A DNA stretch of 39,355 nt, taken from the NCBI GenBank assembly GCA_902624085.1, contig CACNWD010000011.1:1-39355 (forward strand). The letters are read 5' to 3'. The notes under the pieces are model-generated. The model searched no databases and was not told the origin of the DNA. It was given only the letters and a program-made list of their open reading frames with translations. This DNA comes from an uncultured Prochlorococcus sp. GTDB lineage: Bacteria; Cyanobacteriota; Cyanobacteriia; PCC-6307; Cyanobiaceae. Both the position numbers and the translations under genes were made by a program. Positions 1 through 10,620 of this stretch are shown one piece after another; the stretch's first letter is position 1, and each line of letters opens with the position of its first letter.

Positions 1-1
1 A

Positions 2-1129
2 AAGAATAAGAAAAGTTTTTGTAATAATTTTCCTGATAGTCAAGAATTATCAAAGAATATGCCAACTCTTGATATCCTTGTGGCGGCAAGAGATGAACAG
101 AATGTTATCGCTCGACTTGTTGAAAGATTATTTAACTTAGATTATCCATCAGATAAATTAAAAATACACATAATTGATGATGGGAGTGTAGATGATACTT
201 CAATTATCTTAAATGAACTATCTAAAAAATATGAAAAATTAAATATCATAAGTAGATCTAAAAATGCTGGTGGAGGAAAGTCAGGAGCATTAAATCATGC
301 TTTAAAATTCATTTCTGGGGAATGGGTATTTATATTGGATGCAGATGCTCAATTGAAAGATGATACACTCCGAAGAGTTCTTGATTTTGCGCAGCAGGGT
401 TCTTGGTCTGCTGTCCAATTAAGAAAATCAGTCCTAAATATAGATAAAAATTTTTTAACTTCTTGCCAAGGTATAGAAATGGCTATGGATGCATATTTTC
501 AAGTAGGCAGATTATACTCGGCAGGTATTTCAGAACTAAGAGGGAATGGACAACTTGTTAGGAGAGATGTTTTAGTAAGTTGTGGTTCATTTAATGAGAA
601 TACCGTAACAGATGATTTAGATCTAAGTGTGAGATTAATATTATCGAAATCTAAAATTGGTATCTTTTGGGATCCACCTGTAATGGAAGAGGCAGTAGAA
701 GATATTTCCGCTTTATTTAGGCAAAGGCAAAGATGGGCAGAGGGAGGCTTGCAAAGATTTTTTGACTATGGCAGAAATTTAATTTATAGCAAATTAACAT
801 TTATTCAGAAATTTGATTTGACCTATTTTTTTATTTTGCAATATGCATTACCGATTATCGCTTTAGTAGATTTAATTGTCTGCCTTATATTTTTAAAATC
901 ACCTATTTATTGGCCTGTTTCACTCACGGCGTTCACTCTTTCGGCTAGTGCTTCTTGGTTTGGATGCCATAAAAAACATGAAGGACCTATATTGCCACAT
1001 AACTCAATTAAGATAATTCTATATTTAATCTACTTATCACATTGGTTTATTATTATTCCTCTTGTTACATTTAAAATGTCTATTTTTCCTAAAAAAATAA
1101 TTTGGAAAAAAACAATGCATTTAGGGTAG
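2..1129 (+). CDS. Membrane-anchored family 2 glycosyltransferase, 5' end cut off by the window
   Basis: Processive-type GT2 enzyme that likely transfers sugar from a nucleotide-sugar to a polysaccharide or glycolipid at the cytoplasmic membrane. The reading frame is open to the left edge (codons from base 2), so the ATG at 59 is internal and the true start lies upstream. Counting from that ATG, the nucleotide-sugar motif IDDGSVDD is at residues 39-46, DADAQ (metal binding) at 94-98, a TDD acceptor-site motif at 184-186 and QRQRW, the Q-x-x-R-W signature of cellulose-synthase-like enzymes, at 222-226. The last ~110 residues hold about three hydrophobic membrane segments. It ends one base before the convergent dnaX stop. 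The family assignment is firm; the product is unknown. Confidence 0.85.
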   Translation, partial: KNKKSFCNNFPDSQELSKNMPTLDILVAARDEQNVIARLVERLFNLDYPSDKLKIHIIDDGSVDDTSIILNELSKKYEKLNIISRSKNAGGGKSGALNHALKFISGEWVFILDADAQLKDDTLRRVLDFAQQGSWSAVQLRKSVLNIDKNFLTSCQGIEMAMDAYFQVGRLYSAGISELRGNGQLVRRDVLVSCGSFNENTVTDDLDLSVRLILSKSKIGIFWDPPVMEEAVEDISALFRQRQRWAEGGLQRFFDYGRNLIYSKLTFIQKFDLTYFFILQYALPIIALVDLIVCLIFLKSPIYWPVSLTAFTLSASASWFGCHKKHEGPILPHNSIKIILYLIYLSHWFIIIPLVTFKMSIFPKKIIWKKTMHLG

Positions 1130-2860
1130 TTATTCTTCTTCCGTATCTACAATTTGCCCATTAAAGAAATCAGCTAAATTTTTTGAGCTATTTTTTTCAA
1201 TATTGAGAGAATTTTCAGAGAAATTATCTTTATTATTGATTTTTGAGTCTTTTAACTGTGAATCATTATTTTGATGTATTGCATTTTTTAAGTCACTAGA
1301 ATTTATAAATTTTTTTTTAATATCATTTCCTTTGTCAGATTTTTGATCGCTATTAATAATTAAATTTGTATTATTTGTTTTTGATTTAAAACTTATACTC
1401 ATATGTTCACCAAATATTTTTTTTACGGCATCCTCAATAACTACTGTTCTGCTTTTAATCATATTTTCCCAATTTGGAGCCAAGCCTATTTTTACAGTAT
1501 TAGATTCAATACTTATCAGTTCTGCTTGCTGAGATAGGAGCATCCTCGTGGATGGCAATTCTAGTTTTGAAAGTATTAAGGACCATTTTTCTTTTAAATG
1601 AATTGATTCATTATCTAAATTTTTATTGAACTCTTGATCGTGATCACAAATAGTAATTTTTTCATCTTTAATTTTAGGTTTCAAATTTTCTTTTGGAGAA
1701 ATGATGTTTTTCTCTTTTGTAAATTCTTCATCATTCGCAGTTTTTTGTTTTATTAAAGTTTGATCATCTATGTTGAGTAGACTAGTTAAATGAATTTCAA
1801 GCCATAATCTTGGTTGGCTACTATTTTTGATTTGATATTCAAGATTTTTTAGATAACTATGCCATTCAATTATTTTGGTTTTGTTTATTAATTTAGAAAG
1901 CCTTTCTATCTCAGGTTGAAATTCTTTTGAGGTATAGAAAAGATCGGAATAATTATCATCTACTGTTTTCAGTAATAAATCTCTAGTAATATTTAAAAGT
2001 CCCTCCAGAATAGCGAGCGGTTCATTTCCTGAATCATACAAATCACTACAAGATTTAATCAAAGAATCTGGAGCATTTTTTATTAATGAGTCAATTAAAT
2101 TTAAAAGGTCATTCTCTGAAACTTCTCCAAGTAATTCTTCAGCATTTTTTTTAGTGATACCATTTGGAATTAAACTTAATTGATCCAAGAGACGCTGAGC
2201 ATCTCTCATCCCACCATTGGATCTTTTAGCAATAAGTCTTAAACCTTCATCTTCAAAGTTTATTACTTCTTTATTTGAAATTTCCAAAAGATGATTATAT
2301 ATATGCTCTGAATTGATTCTTTTAAAGTTAAATTTTTGGCATCTACTTTGAATTGTTTCTAGCACTCTCTCAGGATTTGTAGTGGCTAGTATAAAAACGA
2401 CTCTTTCGGGAGGTTCTTCTATGGTTTTTAATAAAGCGTTAGAAGCCGCTGTAGAAAGCATATGACATTCGTCAATTACATAAACCTTCCACCTGGCTTG
2501 AGTAGGTGCAAAATTTGCTCTTTCTATAATTTCCCTTATATTCTCAACTCCAGTATTTGATGCCGCATCAATTTCGATTATGTCTAAGGCAATTCCAATA
2601 TTAATACTTTTACATAATTCGCATTTATTACAAGGTAATTCGCTGGGCTTGCTATATTTTTGGCAATTTAATGATTTAGCAAGAATTCTTGCGCTAGAGG
2701 TCTTACCTGTACCTCTAGGACCACAAAATAAATAAGCTGGAGCAATCTTATTTGTAATTAATGCTTGTTTTAAAGTTAGTGAAATTAAATCTTGTCCTAC
2801 AAGTTCATCAAAATTTAATGGTCTATATTTTAGATGAAAAGGTTGATGACTATTTCCCAT
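1130..2860 (-). CDS. dnaX: DNA polymerase III subunit gamma/tau
   Basis: Clamp-loader ATPase that, with delta (holA is also in this window) and delta', loads the sliding clamp during replication. Residues 1-230 are the AAA+ module: Walker A GPRGTGKT at 47-54, zinc cysteines C66, C77, C80 and C83, and Walker B VYVIDE at 126-131. Domain III follows. The region after about residue 370 is Lys/Asn-rich and poorly structured, ending in an FFNGQIVD segment. At 576 aa it is in the range of bacterial tau. The gene is last in the minus-strand run tig-clpP-clpX-dnaX; 52 bp separate it from clpX. A run of nine A in the coding strand lies at codons 515-517 (see findings). Confidence 0.96.
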   Translation of the reverse strand: MGNSHQPFHLKYRPLNFDELVGQDLISLTLKQALITNKIAPAYLFCGPRGTGKTSSARILAKSLNCQKYSKPSELPCNKCELCKSINIGIALDIIEIDAASNTGVENIREIIERANFAPTQARWKVYVIDECHMLSTAASNALLKTIEEPPERVVFILATTNPERVLETIQSRCQKFNFKRINSEHIYNHLLEISNKEVINFEDEGLRLIAKRSNGGMRDAQRLLDQLSLIPNGITKKNAEELLGEVSENDLLNLIDSLIKNAPDSLIKSCSDLYDSGNEPLAILEGLLNITRDLLLKTVDDNYSDLFYTSKEFQPEIERLSKLINKTKIIEWHSYLKNLEYQIKNSSQPRLWLEIHLTSLLNIDDQTLIKQKTANDEEFTKEKNIISPKENLKPKIKDEKITICDHDQEFNKNLDNESIHLKEKWSLILSKLELPSTRMLLSQQAELISIESNTVKIGLAPNWENMIKSRTVVIEDAVKKIFGEHMSISFKSKTNNTNLIINSDQKSDKGNDIKKKFINSSDLKNAIHQNNDSQLKDSKINNKDNFSENSLNIEKNSSKNLADFFNGQIVDTEEE

Positions 2861-2912
2861 TAATTAGTTTGTAAATATCGTAAGAATGTTGTTCAATCAT
2901 AACCAAATAAAC

Positions 2913-4289
2913 TTAAGCAGATTCTTTTCTTATTCTGTTTTTGGTGGTTCTGAGCTTAACAATTTTTGAGGAGAATAGATTGTCAACCATTTTTCTTGTA
3001 ACTGTAAATTCCTTTACTTCTTCTTGAGATGGTAATGAATACATTAAATCAAGCATAAGTTCTTCAATAATAGATCTTAAGGCCCTTGCACCTGTTTTTC
3101 TGGAATATGCTTCTTTCGCTATCGCAGAAACTGAATCCGGTTCAAAGTTTAAATTGACATTATCCATGCTTAATAAAGCTTTAAATTGTTTCACTAAAGC
3201 ATCTCTGGGCTCAGTAAGAATTGATTTCAAAGTGTCTTCATTAAGTGGGTCTAAAATGGCACATACGGGAATTCTTCCTATAAACTCAGGAATTAATCCG
3301 TATTTAACTAAATCATCAAGCTCTAAATTCTTAATTGAGTCCCTAGAGTCCAATGTCTTTTTTGGTTCGATTTTTTCGAGATCTGATGAAGTTGTAAAAC
3401 CAATACTATGTTTACCTAATCTTTTTTGAACAATATCCTCAAGCCCTATGAATGCACCACCACAAACAAATAGGATTTGACTCGTATCAATTTGGATACA
3501 ATCATGATAAGGGTGTTTTCTGCCCCCTTGAGGAGGAACATTCGCTATAGTCCCCTCAAGCATTTTTAATAAAGCTTGTTGTACTCCTTCTCCAGAGACA
3601 TCTCTAGTAATTGATGGGTTTTCACTTTTTCTAGCAATTTTATCTATTTCATCAATATAAATTATTCCTCTTTGTGCGAGCTCAACATTCATGTCAGATT
3701 TTTGTAAAAGCCTTAAAAGAATATTTTCGACGTCCTCTCCTACATAACCAGCTTCTGTAAGAGTGGTTGCATCAGCTACTGCAAATGGTACATCAAGAAA
3801 TTCAGCAAGCGTTTGTGCTAATAAGGTTTTTCCACTGCCGGTTGGTCCAATAAGCAAAATATTAGATTTTTGTAATTTGGTAGATTGGAAATCATTTTGT
3901 TTGTTCTCTAAATCTTTATTATTATCTATATTTTTCCAAGCAAGTCTTTTATAATGGTTATATACGGCAACGGATAGTATTTTTTTTGCGGATTCTTGTC
4001 CTACAACTTGCTTGTCAAGGAATCCTTTTATTTCGATTGGTTTTGGGATTGTATTGATTTTTAAGAGATCAATGGTTTCGGCTTGAGTATTTGTTAACTT
4101 TTTCTTAACTTGTGGAGAGCTAATATTTGTTTTTGCTTGTGACTCTAATAATTCTTCATCAAGAATTTCATTACACAGATCAATACATTCATCACAGATA
4201 TATACCCCAGGACCAGCTATTAGTTTTCTTACTTGGTCTTGTGATTTACTGCAAAAAGAGCATTTAAGATGGGCGTCGAATTTAGCCAT
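2913..4289 (-). CDS. clpX: ATP-dependent Clp protease ATP-binding subunit ClpX
   Basis: Hexameric AAA+ unfoldase that recognises tagged substrates and feeds them into ClpP. An N-terminal zinc-binding domain has C10, C13, C32 and C35. Walker A GPTGSGKT is at 148-155, the substrate-gripping pore loop GYVG at 181-184, Walker B IIYIDEID at 209-216, and the ClpP-docking IGF loop at 296-298. The sensor-2 GARALR motif is near the C-terminus. The length (458 aa) is normal for a cyanobacterial ClpX. An insert of about 20 polar residues precedes Walker A. It sits 100 bp downstream of clpP on the same strand, and the pair is expected to act together. Confidence 0.97.
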   Translation of the reverse strand: MAKFDAHLKCSFCSKSQDQVRKLIAGPGVYICDECIDLCNEILDEELLESQAKTNISSPQVKKKLTNTQAETIDLLKINTIPKPIEIKGFLDKQVVGQESAKKILSVAVYNHYKRLAWKNIDNNKDLENKQNDFQSTKLQKSNILLIGPTGSGKTLLAQTLAEFLDVPFAVADATTLTEAGYVGEDVENILLRLLQKSDMNVELAQRGIIYIDEIDKIARKSENPSITRDVSGEGVQQALLKMLEGTIANVPPQGGRKHPYHDCIQIDTSQILFVCGGAFIGLEDIVQKRLGKHSIGFTTSSDLEKIEPKKTLDSRDSIKNLELDDLVKYGLIPEFIGRIPVCAILDPLNEDTLKSILTEPRDALVKQFKALLSMDNVNLNFEPDSVSAIAKEAYSRKTGARALRSIIEELMLDLMYSLPSQEEVKEFTVTRKMVDNLFSSKIVKLRTTKNRIRKESA

Positions 4290-4389
4290 CGAATAATAAA
4301 ACCTATTTTAATTTGTAAGGGTAAATGTGCCCTTCTTCAAGGATTGCTTATAAACTACAATTCGTCATCAAAATCTTAAAGTAAATTAT

Positions 4390-5043
4390 CTAGTTGTCAT
4401 TTTTTATAACTTTGTCAATTAATCCGTAATTGACTGCTTCATAGGGAGATAAGAAATAATCTCTTTCTGTATCCTCCACTATCTTTTCAAGAGGTTGACC
4501 AGTATGCTCAGATAATAATTTATTCAAAGTTTCTTTCAGATATAAAATTTCTTTCGCTTGAATTTCTATCTCAACTGCTTGTCCTTGAGCTCCCCCGAGT
4601 GGCTGATGAATCATAATCCTCGAGTTTGGGAGTGCTAATCTTTTACCTTTGGTACCACCTGACAATAAAAAGGCACCCATGCTTGCAGCAACTCCAAAGC
4701 AAATGGTGACAATGTCTGGAGATATTTGTTGCATAGTATCATAAATTGCTAACCCTGCAGTGACGGAACCACCTGGGGAATTTATATAAACCTGTATGTC
4801 TTTAGTGGGATCTTCTGCTTCTAAAAATAGTAATTGTGCGACTAAAGAATCAGACACTTGATCATTTACTTCAGTTCCTAAAAATATGATTCTCTCTCTT
4901 AATAATCTTGAATAAATATCAAAAGCTCTTTCACCTCTACCAGATTGTTCGATAACAGTTGGTAAAGCACCTTTAACGCTATTTTTTGAAAATTTTGATT
5001 TATAGATATTGGAAAATTGATGATGTCTTATTGATTGGATCAA
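4390..5043 (-). CDS. clpP: ATP-dependent Clp protease proteolytic subunit (ClpX-linked paralog)
   Basis: Serine peptidase that forms the proteolytic barrel under ClpX. The catalytic triad is visible: S121 in ASMGAF, H146 in MIHQPLGG, D195 in TERDYF. The region from about residue 30 ([19 protein letters not shown]) matches the ClpP mature N-terminus, so residues 1-25 are probably a propeptide. The start used is a TTG at 5041-5043 with no clear Shine-Dalgarno, so the exact N-terminus is uncertain; no in-frame ATG is available before the conserved core. Cyanobacteria carry several ClpP paralogs; the clpX-adjacent one is usually called clpP2, which I infer from position only. Confidence 0.94.
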   Translation of the reverse strand: MIQSIRHHQFSNIYKSKFSKNSVKGALPTVIEQSGRGERAFDIYSRLLRERIIFLGTEVNDQVSDSLVAQLLFLEAEDPTKDIQVYINSPGGSVTAGLAIYDTMQQISPDIVTICFGVAASMGAFLLSGGTKGKRLALPNSRIMIHQPLGGAQGQAVEIEIQAKEILYLKETLNKLLSEHTGQPLEKIVEDTERDYFLSPYEAVNYGLIDKVIKNDN

Positions 5044-5106
5044 AATAAAAAGTATTACTGTTTATAATTTAAAAGTTTTTTTTAATATTAGTTAGATTTT
5101 CACAAA

Positions 5107-6540
5107 TTATTTTTTTTCTTCTTTATCTTTAGTTGTCTTTTTTTTGGCTGTTTTTGTGTTAACTGAAGATTTATTTTTAGTTCCTTTTGTTACTTTTTTG
5201 GAATTAGTTTTTGTTTTTGTTACTTTCTTCTCAATAATTTCAGAATTATTATCTAACCATTCTATTAACTTATCTTTAATAAGGTCATTTTTAATAGCTT
5301 CTCTTAGTTTCCCTATGTCAATTTTGTTTGGAGATTTTTCAATCTCTTGTTCAAATTCTTTTAATTTTTGATCAATTTCAATTTCTTCTACATCAATTTT
5401 CTCTTTTTCGGCAAGTGCTTTAAGAGCTAATGTAGTTAGTACATTTTTTTCTGCTTGGGGACGACTTGACTTTGCAAGTGATTTTATTAGCTCAGGAGTA
5501 AAAGTGGATTTAACATCTAAGCCTTGCTGAGCAAATCTTTGAGCAGTTTGCTCGATATTATGTTGGACCTCCAAATCAATCATTGATTTTGGAATTTCTA
5601 CTTCTAGCTCCTTAGAAAGAGCATCAATTAATGCTTCAACTTTTATATTTCTTTGAGTTTTTTCAAAATTATCCTTTAATTGACGTTCAAGATCTTTTTT
5701 TAAGTCTTTTAATGTTTCTTTATTTCCTGATTGCTTAGCAAATTCATCATCTAATGTAGGTAATTCTTTGGTTTTTAAATCTTTTAGGTGAATTTCAAAA
5801 ATAGCTTCTTGCCCTTGTGATTCTTCATGAGCATAGTCTTTTGGGAATGTAAGATTAAGTTCTTTTTTTTCATTTATGTTCATACCTATAATACCTTCTA
5901 CAAATCCAGGAATCATTTTATTTTTTTCAAGCTCAAGATCCATAGATTCGCTTGATCCTCCCTCAATAGATTCCTTCGAATTTTTGTAAATACCATTAAA
6001 ACTAATTATTGCAATATCACCCATTTGTGCAGGCCTATCAACTACTGGAACAATATTTGCTAGTTGATTTCTTGATTTTTCTAGCGCTTCATCAATACTT
6101 TTTGGATCAAACTTATTTTTCTCAATTTCAACTTTAAGACCTTTTGTCTTTTTAATCTTTAACTTGGGTTCAATATCAGTCTTAAGAATTAATTTCAAGT
6201 TTTCTTCAGGATTAAATCTTGTTAAAAGAGATTCAAAACCATCTTCTAATTCAGGTTCACAAAGGGGTTTTATTGATTCAACTTGTAAAGCTTCTTTCCA
6301 ATATTTATCTATTAATTTTTCAAGTGCCGAAGCATATATCTGAGACAAACCAATTCTTTGTATTAAAACTTGTTTTGGAATTTTACCGGATCTAAATCCA
6401 GGAAGCTTAACTGATTTACTTATTGTTTTAATTGTATCTTCGACAATTGACTTACATGATGAGGATGGAATATCTAATTCAATAGAAATTCTACTTTGAG
6501 GTAGTGAACTTGTTTTTACTTTTAAAGATTGTTCTTTCAT
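5107..6540 (-). CDS. tig: Trigger factor, ribosome-associated chaperone
   Basis: Binds near the ribosomal exit tunnel and shields nascent chains. The order is an N-terminal ribosome-binding domain with the signature GFRSGKIPKQV at residues 49-59, an FKBP-type peptidyl-prolyl isomerase domain at roughly 155-250, and a long helical C-terminal chaperone domain. The final ~40 residues form a Lys/Thr/Ser-rich, basic, apparently disordered tail ending EEKK, beyond the usual end of the E. coli protein (432 aa). It starts the minus-strand run tig-clpP-clpX-dnaX and is divergent from asd across 128 bp. Confidence 0.96.
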   Translation of the reverse strand: MKEQSLKVKTSSLPQSRISIELDIPSSSCKSIVEDTIKTISKSVKLPGFRSGKIPKQVLIQRIGLSQIYASALEKLIDKYWKEALQVESIKPLCEPELEDGFESLLTRFNPEENLKLILKTDIEPKLKIKKTKGLKVEIEKNKFDPKSIDEALEKSRNQLANIVPVVDRPAQMGDIAIISFNGIYKNSKESIEGGSSESMDLELEKNKMIPGFVEGIIGMNINEKKELNLTFPKDYAHEESQGQEAIFEIHLKDLKTKELPTLDDEFAKQSGNKETLKDLKKDLERQLKDNFEKTQRNIKVEALIDALSKELEVEIPKSMIDLEVQHNIEQTAQRFAQQGLDVKSTFTPELIKSLAKSSRPQAEKNVLTTLALKALAEKEKIDVEEIEIDQKLKEFEQEIEKSPNKIDIGKLREAIKNDLIKDKLIEWLDNNSEIIEKKVTKTKTNSKKVTKGTKNKSSVNTKTAKKKTTKDKEEKK

Positions 6541-6668
6541 TTTTAAAATTTAAAATTCTTACGAATAGAGAAACTTAATTATTTCACATTAAGTGTTTTA
6601 CTTGAAAGTTATCTTTTTTGATAAAGTAAGAAACATATTTTTTATTATTTCCATAATTTTTTATAATT

Positions 6669-7706
6669 TTGGCTAAATCTTCACTATTACCTAACAGATC
6701 TTTAAAAGTAGCCATTTTAGGTTCATCTGGAGCAGTTGGATCTGAATTATTAAAAATATTGCAAGAAAGAAATTTCCCTATCTCTGAATTAATTTTACTT
6801 TCTTCCTCTAGATCAGCTGGTAAAAGAATAATATGGAAAAATCAAGAACTTATTACTCAAGAAGTTACCGAAAAATCCTTCTTGAATGTTGATTTGGTTT
6901 TTGCTTCAGCAGGAGGATCAGTTTCTAAAAAATGGCTTTCTACAATTAAAAATGAAAATGCGATACTGATTGATAATTCAAGTGCTTTTAGATTAGATAA
7001 AAATGTTCCATTAGTTGTTCCAGAAGTTAATCCCAATGCAGCATTAAATCATGATGGAGTAATAGCAAATCCAAATTGCACTACGATATTACTTACTTTA
7101 GTTCTTGCACCTTTAAATCATATTTCTAAAATTAAAAGGATCATTGTCTCTACTTATCAATCTGCAAGTGGAGCAGGTCAACTCGCGATGGAGGAATTAA
7201 AGTCCCTTTCAAAAATGTATTTAGAAGGTAATCCACAAAAACCTCAAATATTACCTCATTCACTGGCTTTTAATTTGTTTTTACATAATTCCCCTATGCA
7301 GGAAAATAATTATTGTGAAGAAGAAATGAAAATGATTAATGAGACCAGAAAGATTTTAAATAATACAGAACTAAAGTTATCTGCAACATGCGTAAGAGTA
7401 CCAATACTAAGGGCTCATTCAGAATCAGTAAATATTGAATTTTTCCAAAGTGTCGATCTTTCTGAAGCTATCTCTAAATTAAGAGTTGCTAAAGGTGTAG
7501 ATGTTATTGAGGACTACAAAAATAATAGATTTCCTATGCCTGAGGATGTTAAAGAGAAAGATAATATTGCAGTTGGAAGGATTAGGACGGATTTAAGCAA
7601 TCCTAATGCATTAGAATTATGGTTGTGTGGTGATCAGATCAGAAAAGGGGCAGCACTTAATGCTATTCAAATAGCAGAAATTTTACTTCAAAACAATCAT
7701 GAATAA
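6669..7706 (+). CDS. asd: Aspartate-semialdehyde dehydrogenase
   Basis: NADPH-dependent reduction of aspartyl-4-phosphate to aspartate semialdehyde, the branch point for lysine, threonine and methionine. The Rossmann motif GSSGAVG is at residues 18-24, the active-site cysteine C137 in NPNCTT, and a conserved RAHSE segment holds the catalytic histidine. The start is TTG at 6669; no ATG or GTG lies between it and the dinucleotide-binding motif, and the N-terminus then has the length expected. It overlaps dapA by 8 bp, so the two are almost certainly co-transcribed and act in consecutive steps. Confidence 0.95.
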   Translation: MAKSSLLPNRSLKVAILGSSGAVGSELLKILQERNFPISELILLSSSRSAGKRIIWKNQELITQEVTEKSFLNVDLVFASAGGSVSKKWLSTIKNENAILIDNSSAFRLDKNVPLVVPEVNPNAALNHDGVIANPNCTTILLTLVLAPLNHISKIKRIIVSTYQSASGAGQLAMEELKSLSKMYLEGNPQKPQILPHSLAFNLFLHNSPMQENNYCEEEMKMINETRKILNNTELKLSATCVRVPILRAHSESVNIEFFQSVDLSEAISKLRVAKGVDVIEDYKNNRFPMPEDVKEKDNIAVGRIRTDLSNPNALELWLCGDQIRKGAALNAIQIAEILLQNNHE

Positions 7707-8607
7707 TCTTCTTGGACAATATCAGCCGCCTTTTGGGAAGATATTAACTGCAATGGTTACACCTTTTGATAAAGATGGTGCAGTTGATTATGATTTGGCA
7801 GTAAAACTTGCAAACTATATTATCGATAATGGTTCTGATGGATTGGTATTATGTGGAACTACAGGAGAGTCTCCAACTTTAACTTGGAAGGAGCAACATG
7901 ATTTATTTTTGGCAATAAAGAATTCATTGAGTACGAAAGCAAACATTCTTGTTGGGACTGGAAGCAATTCAACATCTGAAGCAATAGAGGCTACGAAACA
8001 AGCATGTAAGTCGGGAGCAGATGGAGCTTTAGTAGTCGTACCTTACTATAATAAGCCGCCTCAAGAAGGTTTATATGAACATTTTAGTATGGTCGCTAAA
8101 GCAGCACCGGATATGCCATTGATGCTATATAACATTCCTGGAAGAACTGGATGCAATCTTTTACCTAGTACTGTAAAGAAACTTATGAAATGCTCAAATA
8201 TTGTAAGTATTAAGGCAGCAAGCGGTAGAATAGAAGAAGTGACCGAGTTGAGAGCCATATGTGGCTCTGAATTTGCAATTTATAGCGGCGATGATTCATT
8301 ATTGCTTCCTATGCTATCTGTTGGAGCTGTGGGTGTTGTGAGTGTTGCAAGCCATATAGTTGGTCTGCAATTAAAAGAAATGATTTCATCTTTTCAAAAT
8401 GGGCACGTATCAAAAGCTCTAGCAATTCATGAAAAATTACAGGGCCTTTTTAATGCACTATTTGAAACAACTAACCCAATTCCAATCAAGGCAGCTTTAG
8501 TCTTATTAGGTTGGAATGTTGGTTCACCCAGGTATCCGTTAACTAAATTAAATGATGTAAAAACAAAAAATCTTTTAGAGATTATTAACAATTTATCTTT
8601 AAAATGA
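7699..8607 (+). CDS. dapA: 4-hydroxy-tetrahydrodipicolinate synthase
   Basis: Condenses pyruvate with aspartate semialdehyde, the committed step to diaminopimelate and lysine. It is a (beta/alpha)8 aldolase-type barrel of 302 aa. Visible residues are the CGTTGES pyruvate-binding motif at 52-58, the catalytic tyrosine Y144 in YNIPGRTG, and the Schiff-base lysine K172 in VSIKAASG. The ATG lies inside the 3' end of asd in another frame, indicating translational coupling. The substrate is made by the preceding gene product. Confidence 0.96.
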   Translation: MNNLLGQYQPPFGKILTAMVTPFDKDGAVDYDLAVKLANYIIDNGSDGLVLCGTTGESPTLTWKEQHDLFLAIKNSLSTKANILVGTGSNSTSEAIEATKQACKSGADGALVVVPYYNKPPQEGLYEHFSMVAKAAPDMPLMLYNIPGRTGCNLLPSTVKKLMKCSNIVSIKAASGRIEEVTELRAICGSEFAIYSGDDSLLLPMLSVGAVGVVSVASHIVGLQLKEMISSFQNGHVSKALAIHEKLQGLFNALFETTNPIPIKAALVLLGWNVGSPRYPLTKLNDVKTKNLLEIINNLSLK

Positions 8608-8676
8608 AAAATCTATTTTTGTTTTTTATCATTTTTCAGTTAATAAATCAAATTGTTCGTTTTAATACTTTATCAA

Positions 8677-10620
8677 ATGAATTCCAGTAAATTAAGTACT
8701 CAAAATAGTCCATCAAATAACACTTCGAAAAATCCCAAGGAACCTTGTGTAAAAATAATTCCTCTAGGAGGTTTACATGAAATAGGTAAAAATACATGTG
8801 TTTTTGAATTTGGTGATGATTTAATTCTTATCGATGGTGGATTAGCATTCCCTACCGAGGGTATGCACGGGGTGAATGTTGTTATGCCGGATACTACATA
8901 TTTGCAAGCTAATTTAAAAAGATTTAGAGGAATGATAGTTACACATGGTCATGAAGATCATATTGGAGGTATTTCGCATCATTTGAAAAAATTTAATATC
9001 CCGATTATTTATGGTCCTCCTTTGGCAATTTCAATGTTGAAGGGCAAAATTGAAGAAGCAGGTGTAGCAGACAGAACTAATTTGCAATCTGTGGAACCTA
9101 GGCAAGTTGTAAAGCTTGGACAACATTTTTCTATAGAATTTGTTCGAAATACACATTCAATTTCTGATAGTTTTGCTTTAGCATTGACTACTCCTGTTGG
9201 AGTCATATTCTTTACCGGAGATTTTAAATTTGATCATTCTCCTCCTGATGGGAAGTTAGCTGATATAGAACGCATGGCTTTTTATGGAGAGAAAGGAGTT
9301 CTTTGCCTTCTTTCAGATTCAACAAATTCAGAGGTTCCCGGCTTTGTTCCATCAGAGAGTTCAGTTCTTCCTAATTTAGATCGCTTAATTAGCGAGGCTG
9401 AAGGAAGAGTACTAATTACAACTTTTGCAAGCTCTACGCATAGAGTTGCCATGATTATTGAAACTGCAATGAAGCATGGACGAAAGATAGGATTATTGGG
9501 TAGGTCAATGTTAAATGTTGTTGGAAAGTGTAGAGAACTTGGTTATATTCGAGTTCCGGATGATTTATTTTTTCCAATAAGAACTATTAGAGATTTACCT
9601 GATAAAGAAACATTACTTCTTATGACAGGTAGTCAAGGGGAGACAATGGCTGCTTTAAGCCGCATCTCAAGGAGTGAACATCCTAATGTTCAATTAAAAA
9701 CTACTGATACTGTAATATTTTCATCTAGTCCAATACCAGGGAATACGATATCGGTCAGTCATACAATTGATAAACTTGTTTATCTTGGAGCAAAGGTAAT
9801 TTACGGAAAAGAACATGGGATTCATGTCTCAGGTCATGGTTGTAGAGAAGATCAAAAGATGATGCTTGCATTAATTAAACCTAAATTCTTCATACCAGTT
9901 CATGGTGAGTATAGAATGCAAGTCTTGCATGGAAAGACAGCTGTCTCTATGGGCGTATCTCCTAATAATATCTTAATACTAGATAATGGTGATTCTATTG
10001 AGTTGAGAGCTAATTCAATGATTCAAGGTCAGCCTGTGAAATCCGGAATCGAAATGCTTGATAATACTAGAACAGGAATTGTTGATGCTCGTTCATTGAA
10101 GGAAAGACAACAATTAGCTAATGATGGCATAGTAACTGTTTTAATACCTATAAGCACAGATGGTAATATGGTGGCCCCTCCAAGAGTAAGTTTGAGAGGC
10201 GTTGTAACTTCTGCTGATCCAAGAAAAATGTCATTGTGGACTGAAAGAGAAATTAGTTGGGTTTTAGAAAATAGATGGAAACAACTCTCAAGAAAAACTG
10301 GTCCAAAAACTTTTGAAGTGGATTGGATAGGTGTACAAAGAGAAATTGAATCAGGGTTAAGTAGGAGAATGCGACGTGAATTACAAGTTGAACCGTTAGT
10401 GTTGTGTTTAGTTCAGCCTGCGCCAAGTGGAACTCCAGCTTATAAGCCAAGAGCTATAAGTGAACAGCAGAATAATAAAAATAGAAGTCATAATGGCCAA
10501 TCTAACAAAACTCAAAGCAATGTTAATAATTTTAGAGATAATGCTAAGCAGAATATTAAAAATCAAGAAGAGGAAGTAACTGGTAGAACACGAAGAAGAC
10601 GGTCTGCTTTGACAACTTAG
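8677..10620 (+). CDS. rnj: Ribonuclease J
   Basis: Metallo-beta-lactamase/beta-CASP ribonuclease with endo- and 5'-3' exonuclease activity in mRNA decay and rRNA maturation. The zinc motif THGHEDHIGG starts at residue 89, followed by the beta-CASP region and later metal ligands in FTGDFKFDHSPPDG, SGHG and VHGEYRM. The last ~60 residues are Asn/Gln/Arg-rich and low in complexity. The frame can be extended upstream to a TTG at 8653, but I prefer the ATG at 8677 (647 aa), because the eight extra residues are hydrophobic and not family-like. It overlaps the convergent tilS by 4 bp. Confidence 0.93.
   Translation: MNSSKLSTQNSPSNNTSKNPKEPCVKIIPLGGLHEIGKNTCVFEFGDDLILIDGGLAFPTEGMHGVNVVMPDTTYLQANLKRFRGMIVTHGHEDHIGGISHHLKKFNIPIIYGPPLAISMLKGKIEEAGVADRTNLQSVEPRQVVKLGQHFSIEFVRNTHSISDSFALALTTPVGVIFFTGDFKFDHSPPDGKLADIERMAFYGEKGVLCLLSDSTNSEVPGFVPSESSVLPNLDRLISEAEGRVLITTFASSTHRVAMIIETAMKHGRKIGLLGRSMLNVVGKCRELGYIRVPDDLFFPIRTIRDLPDKETLLLMTGSQGETMAALSRISRSEHPNVQLKTTDTVIFSSSPIPGNTISVSHTIDKLVYLGAKVIYGKEHGIHVSGHGCREDQKMMLALIKPKFFIPVHGEYRMQVLHGKTAVSMGVSPNNILILDNGDSIELRANSMIQGQPVKSGIEMLDNTRTGIVDARSLKERQQLANDGIVTVLIPISTDGNMVAPPRVSLRGVVTSADPRKMSLWTEREISWVLENRWKQLSRKTGPKTFEVDWIGVQREIESGLSRRMRRELQVEPLVLCLVQPAPSGTPAYKPRAISEQQNNKNRSHNGQSNKTQSNVNNFRDNAKQNIKNQEEEVTGRTRRRRSALTT

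Noticed and set aside
6662-6667. TATAAT immediately before the asd start
   Set aside because: Used as a -10 box it would place the transcription start inside the gene; it is probably just AT-rich sequence.
8653-8676. TTG start for ribonuclease J at 8653
   Set aside because: It adds eight hydrophobic residues not expected in this family; the ATG at 8677 is a better start.
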